From NCBI GenBank assembly GCA_046590705.1, contig JBKJUK010000395.1, positions 1 to 8,470 of the forward strand: a stretch of 8,470 bases of DNA. Direction: 5' to 3'. The notes beneath the pieces were generated by a model. That model worked only from the letters and a program-made list of their open reading frames with translations, was not told the origin of the DNA and made no database searches. Source of the DNA: JBKJUK01 sp046590705. Its GTDB lineage: Bacteria > Acidobacteriota > Thermoanaerobaculia > Gp7-AA8. The translations under genes and the position numbers were made by a program. This document shows, in pieces, positions 7,061 to 8,470 of this stretch (position 1 is the stretch's first letter; each line of letters starts with the position of its first letter).

Positions 7061-8470
7061 GACGACTTCAGTGTATCCCTCGCTCCGTGCTGGTGGCGCT
7101 GCTGGCGCTTCCGTGTGTAGGCGTTCCGCTGCTGGCGCAGGAAGCGTCAAAGTCGGAGGTGGTCTACGACAGCTTCGGCCGTCCGGTGAAAGAGCGGCAG
7201 CTCATGCCGAACGGAACTTGGAGCGTGCGGGAGACTACGTACGACAGCTCCGGGCGCACCGCGTCGGTGGGAGAAGCTGTCACCGAAGGTCAGGTGGCGA
7301 AGAAGACCACCTACGAGTACGACATCTTCGGACGCCCCACACGCATCCATCCACCCGATGATGAGCAGTTGCCGGCCAGCGATCATGCCGATGACACACG
7401 GCTCACTTATACCGGTACCCGGCTGCGCACGCGGACGAATCAGGTAGCGACAGCGGCCGCAGCGGAGACGGCGGCGACTTTCACCGAGGAGTACGACGCG
7501 CAGGGGCGGCTGTGGAAGGTGACCGAGCCGAGTGGGACGATCACGCAGTACGGCTACGACGTCGGCGGGCGGCTCGCGTCCGTGGCCATGACTTCCGGCG
7601 GCGTGACGCAGAATCGCAGCTTCGTCTACGACCAGCGAGGCTTCCTGCTCTCGGAGACCCATCCGGAGAAAGGCGTCAGCGGGAACGGCGTGGTGAACTA
7701 CCTCGAATACGACGCGGCAGGTCATCTACTGCGCAAGCGTGAAGGTGTGGAGAAGGGAGAGTTCGACCTTCTCTTCGTGTATGACGACGCGGAGCGACTC
7801 ACCCAGATCCGCGAGCGGCGCTACACGCGTCTCGACAGTACGACACTGGTCACCTGCGCGGATCTCGAGACCGGCTGCACGCAGCGTTTACTCAAGGAGT
7901 TCACCTACTCGACTGCACTCAGCGGCATGTCCCGAGGAAGGCTGAACGAGGCCAAGCGGCACAACTGGCATGATGCCTATGCTCAGGATTATGTACTGCG
8001 GGAGACCTACACATATGGAGGTGCCGACGGTCCGAACGGGGAGCTGACTGCACGCACCACCGAGATGCTGAACTGCGGCAGCTCCTGCACGACGAACGAG
8101 CAGTTCACGCAGAGCTTCGCTTACGACACGCTCGGCCGTCCATCCGCCACCGACTATCCCCGGTGCCTGCATACCGGCTGTGCCGACACGGCCCGCTCGG
8201 TGGGGCAGAGCTACACCAACGGGTTTCTCACTGCTGTGTCGGGCTACACGAGCAGCAGCGTCACCCCGGCCATTACCTATCACCCGAATGGGATGATGGC
8301 GGCGGTGGCGCACGCGAACGGAGTGACGGTGACGCAGGCGAATGATCCGAACGGCATTGCGCGGCCGCTGTCGCTTGCAACCTCGGGCGTTGGATCGAAT
8401 CTGAACTGGAACTCCGGCAACTACGACTACGACGGGTCCGGGAACATCAAGTCGATCGGAAGCGATACCT
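7057..8470 (+). CDS. exported RHS/YD-repeat protein, 3'-partial
   Basis: The frame is open from a TTG at 7057 to the window end (471 codons, no stop). The TTG shares bases with the TGA of the upstream gene. The first residues, MRRLQCIPRSVLVALLALPC and then VGVPLLAQ, make a clear signal peptide; a later GTG at 7087 would remove the two arginines and is less likely. From about residue 35 there are many YD repeats: VYDSFGR, TYDSSGR, EYDIFGR, EYDAQGR, GYDVGGR, VYDQRGF, EYDAAGH, VYDDAER, AYDTLGR and YDYDGSGN. Such repeats build the beta-sheet shell of RHS/Tc-type proteins, which in known cases encloses a C-terminal toxin or effector. Three close cysteine pairs (CX6C, CX3C, CX4C) sit in loops and suit an exported protein. 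The RHS core-end motif and the variable C-terminus lie beyond the window. GC content is clearly above that of the upstream genes. Confidence 0.88.
   Translation, partial: MRRLQCIPRSVLVALLALPCVGVPLLAQEASKSEVVYDSFGRPVKERQLMPNGTWSVRETTYDSSGRTASVGEAVTEGQVAKKTTYEYDIFGRPTRIHPPDDEQLPASDHADDTRLTYTGTRLRTRTNQVATAAAAETAATFTEEYDAQGRLWKVTEPSGTITQYGYDVGGRLASVAMTSGGVTQNRSFVYDQRGFLLSETHPEKGVSGNGVVNYLEYDAAGHLLRKREGVEKGEFDLLFVYDDAERLTQIRERRYTRLDSTTLVTCADLETGCTQRLLKEFTYSTALSGMSRGRLNEAKRHNWHDAYAQDYVLRETYTYGGADGPNGELTARTTEMLNCGSSCTTNEQFTQSFAYDTLGRPSATDYPRCLHTGCADTARSVGQSYTNGFLTAVSGYTSSSVTPAITYHPNGMMAAVAHANGVTVTQANDPNGIARPLSLATSGVGSNLNWNSGNYDYDGSGNIKSIGSDT

Noticed and set aside
7102..7119. Lipobox-like ALPC in the signal peptide of the second RHS protein
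   Set aside because: Pro directly before Cys does not fit the lipobox rule, and a standard cleavage site near LLAQ follows.
7147..7725. 192-codon minus-strand frame, and another at 7888-8313
   Set aside because: Antisense to clear YD-repeat coding sequence; long antisense frames are expected in GC-rich genes.

Overview
The window reads as a piece of a bacterial chromosome with all convincing genes on the + strand. It carries a block of exported, repeat-built surface proteins. The style of these proteins fits environmental, soil-type bacteria of the Acidobacteriota kind: RHS proteins with a 'DHVNAFNGNLTITIPIG' type start, Ig-like plus fibronectin III modules followed by I-R-A-x-H-x3-L-R repeats, and GNVGIGTTTP/KLHV tail-fibre-like repeats. 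That taxonomic placement is an inference from protein style. I see no rRNA, tRNA, CRISPR array, transposase or integrase.

Layout. Positions 2-421 hold the 3' end of a gene I do not recognise. It is followed by a 5'-truncated, frame-broken copy (about 430-1124) of a tail-fibre-like protein gene. About 416 bp without a convincing gene follow (1125-1540), with an 11-bp tandem repeat and two competing inverted repeats close to the next start. The complete paralogue of the tail-fibre-like gene lies at 1603-3213. Its best start and signal peptide (ATG at 1541, strong Shine-Dalgarno) are one nucleotide out of frame with the body. Next come a 247-codon exported protein of unknown family (3253-3996), a 1027-codon RHS-type protein (3977-7060), and a second RHS/YD-repeat protein that starts at an overlapping TTG (7057) and runs off the window end.

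The four genes from 1541 onward are tightly packed: a 39-bp gap, a 20-bp overlap and a 4-bp overlap. Each encodes what looks like a Sec signal peptide, so they are probably one transcription unit for exported products. The most interesting feature is that the RHS shell seems to be split over two separately secreted polypeptides joined by a translational-coupling overlap, with a clear rise in GC content at the junction. The C-terminal end of the second RHS protein, where a toxin or effector domain would sit if there is one, is outside the window.
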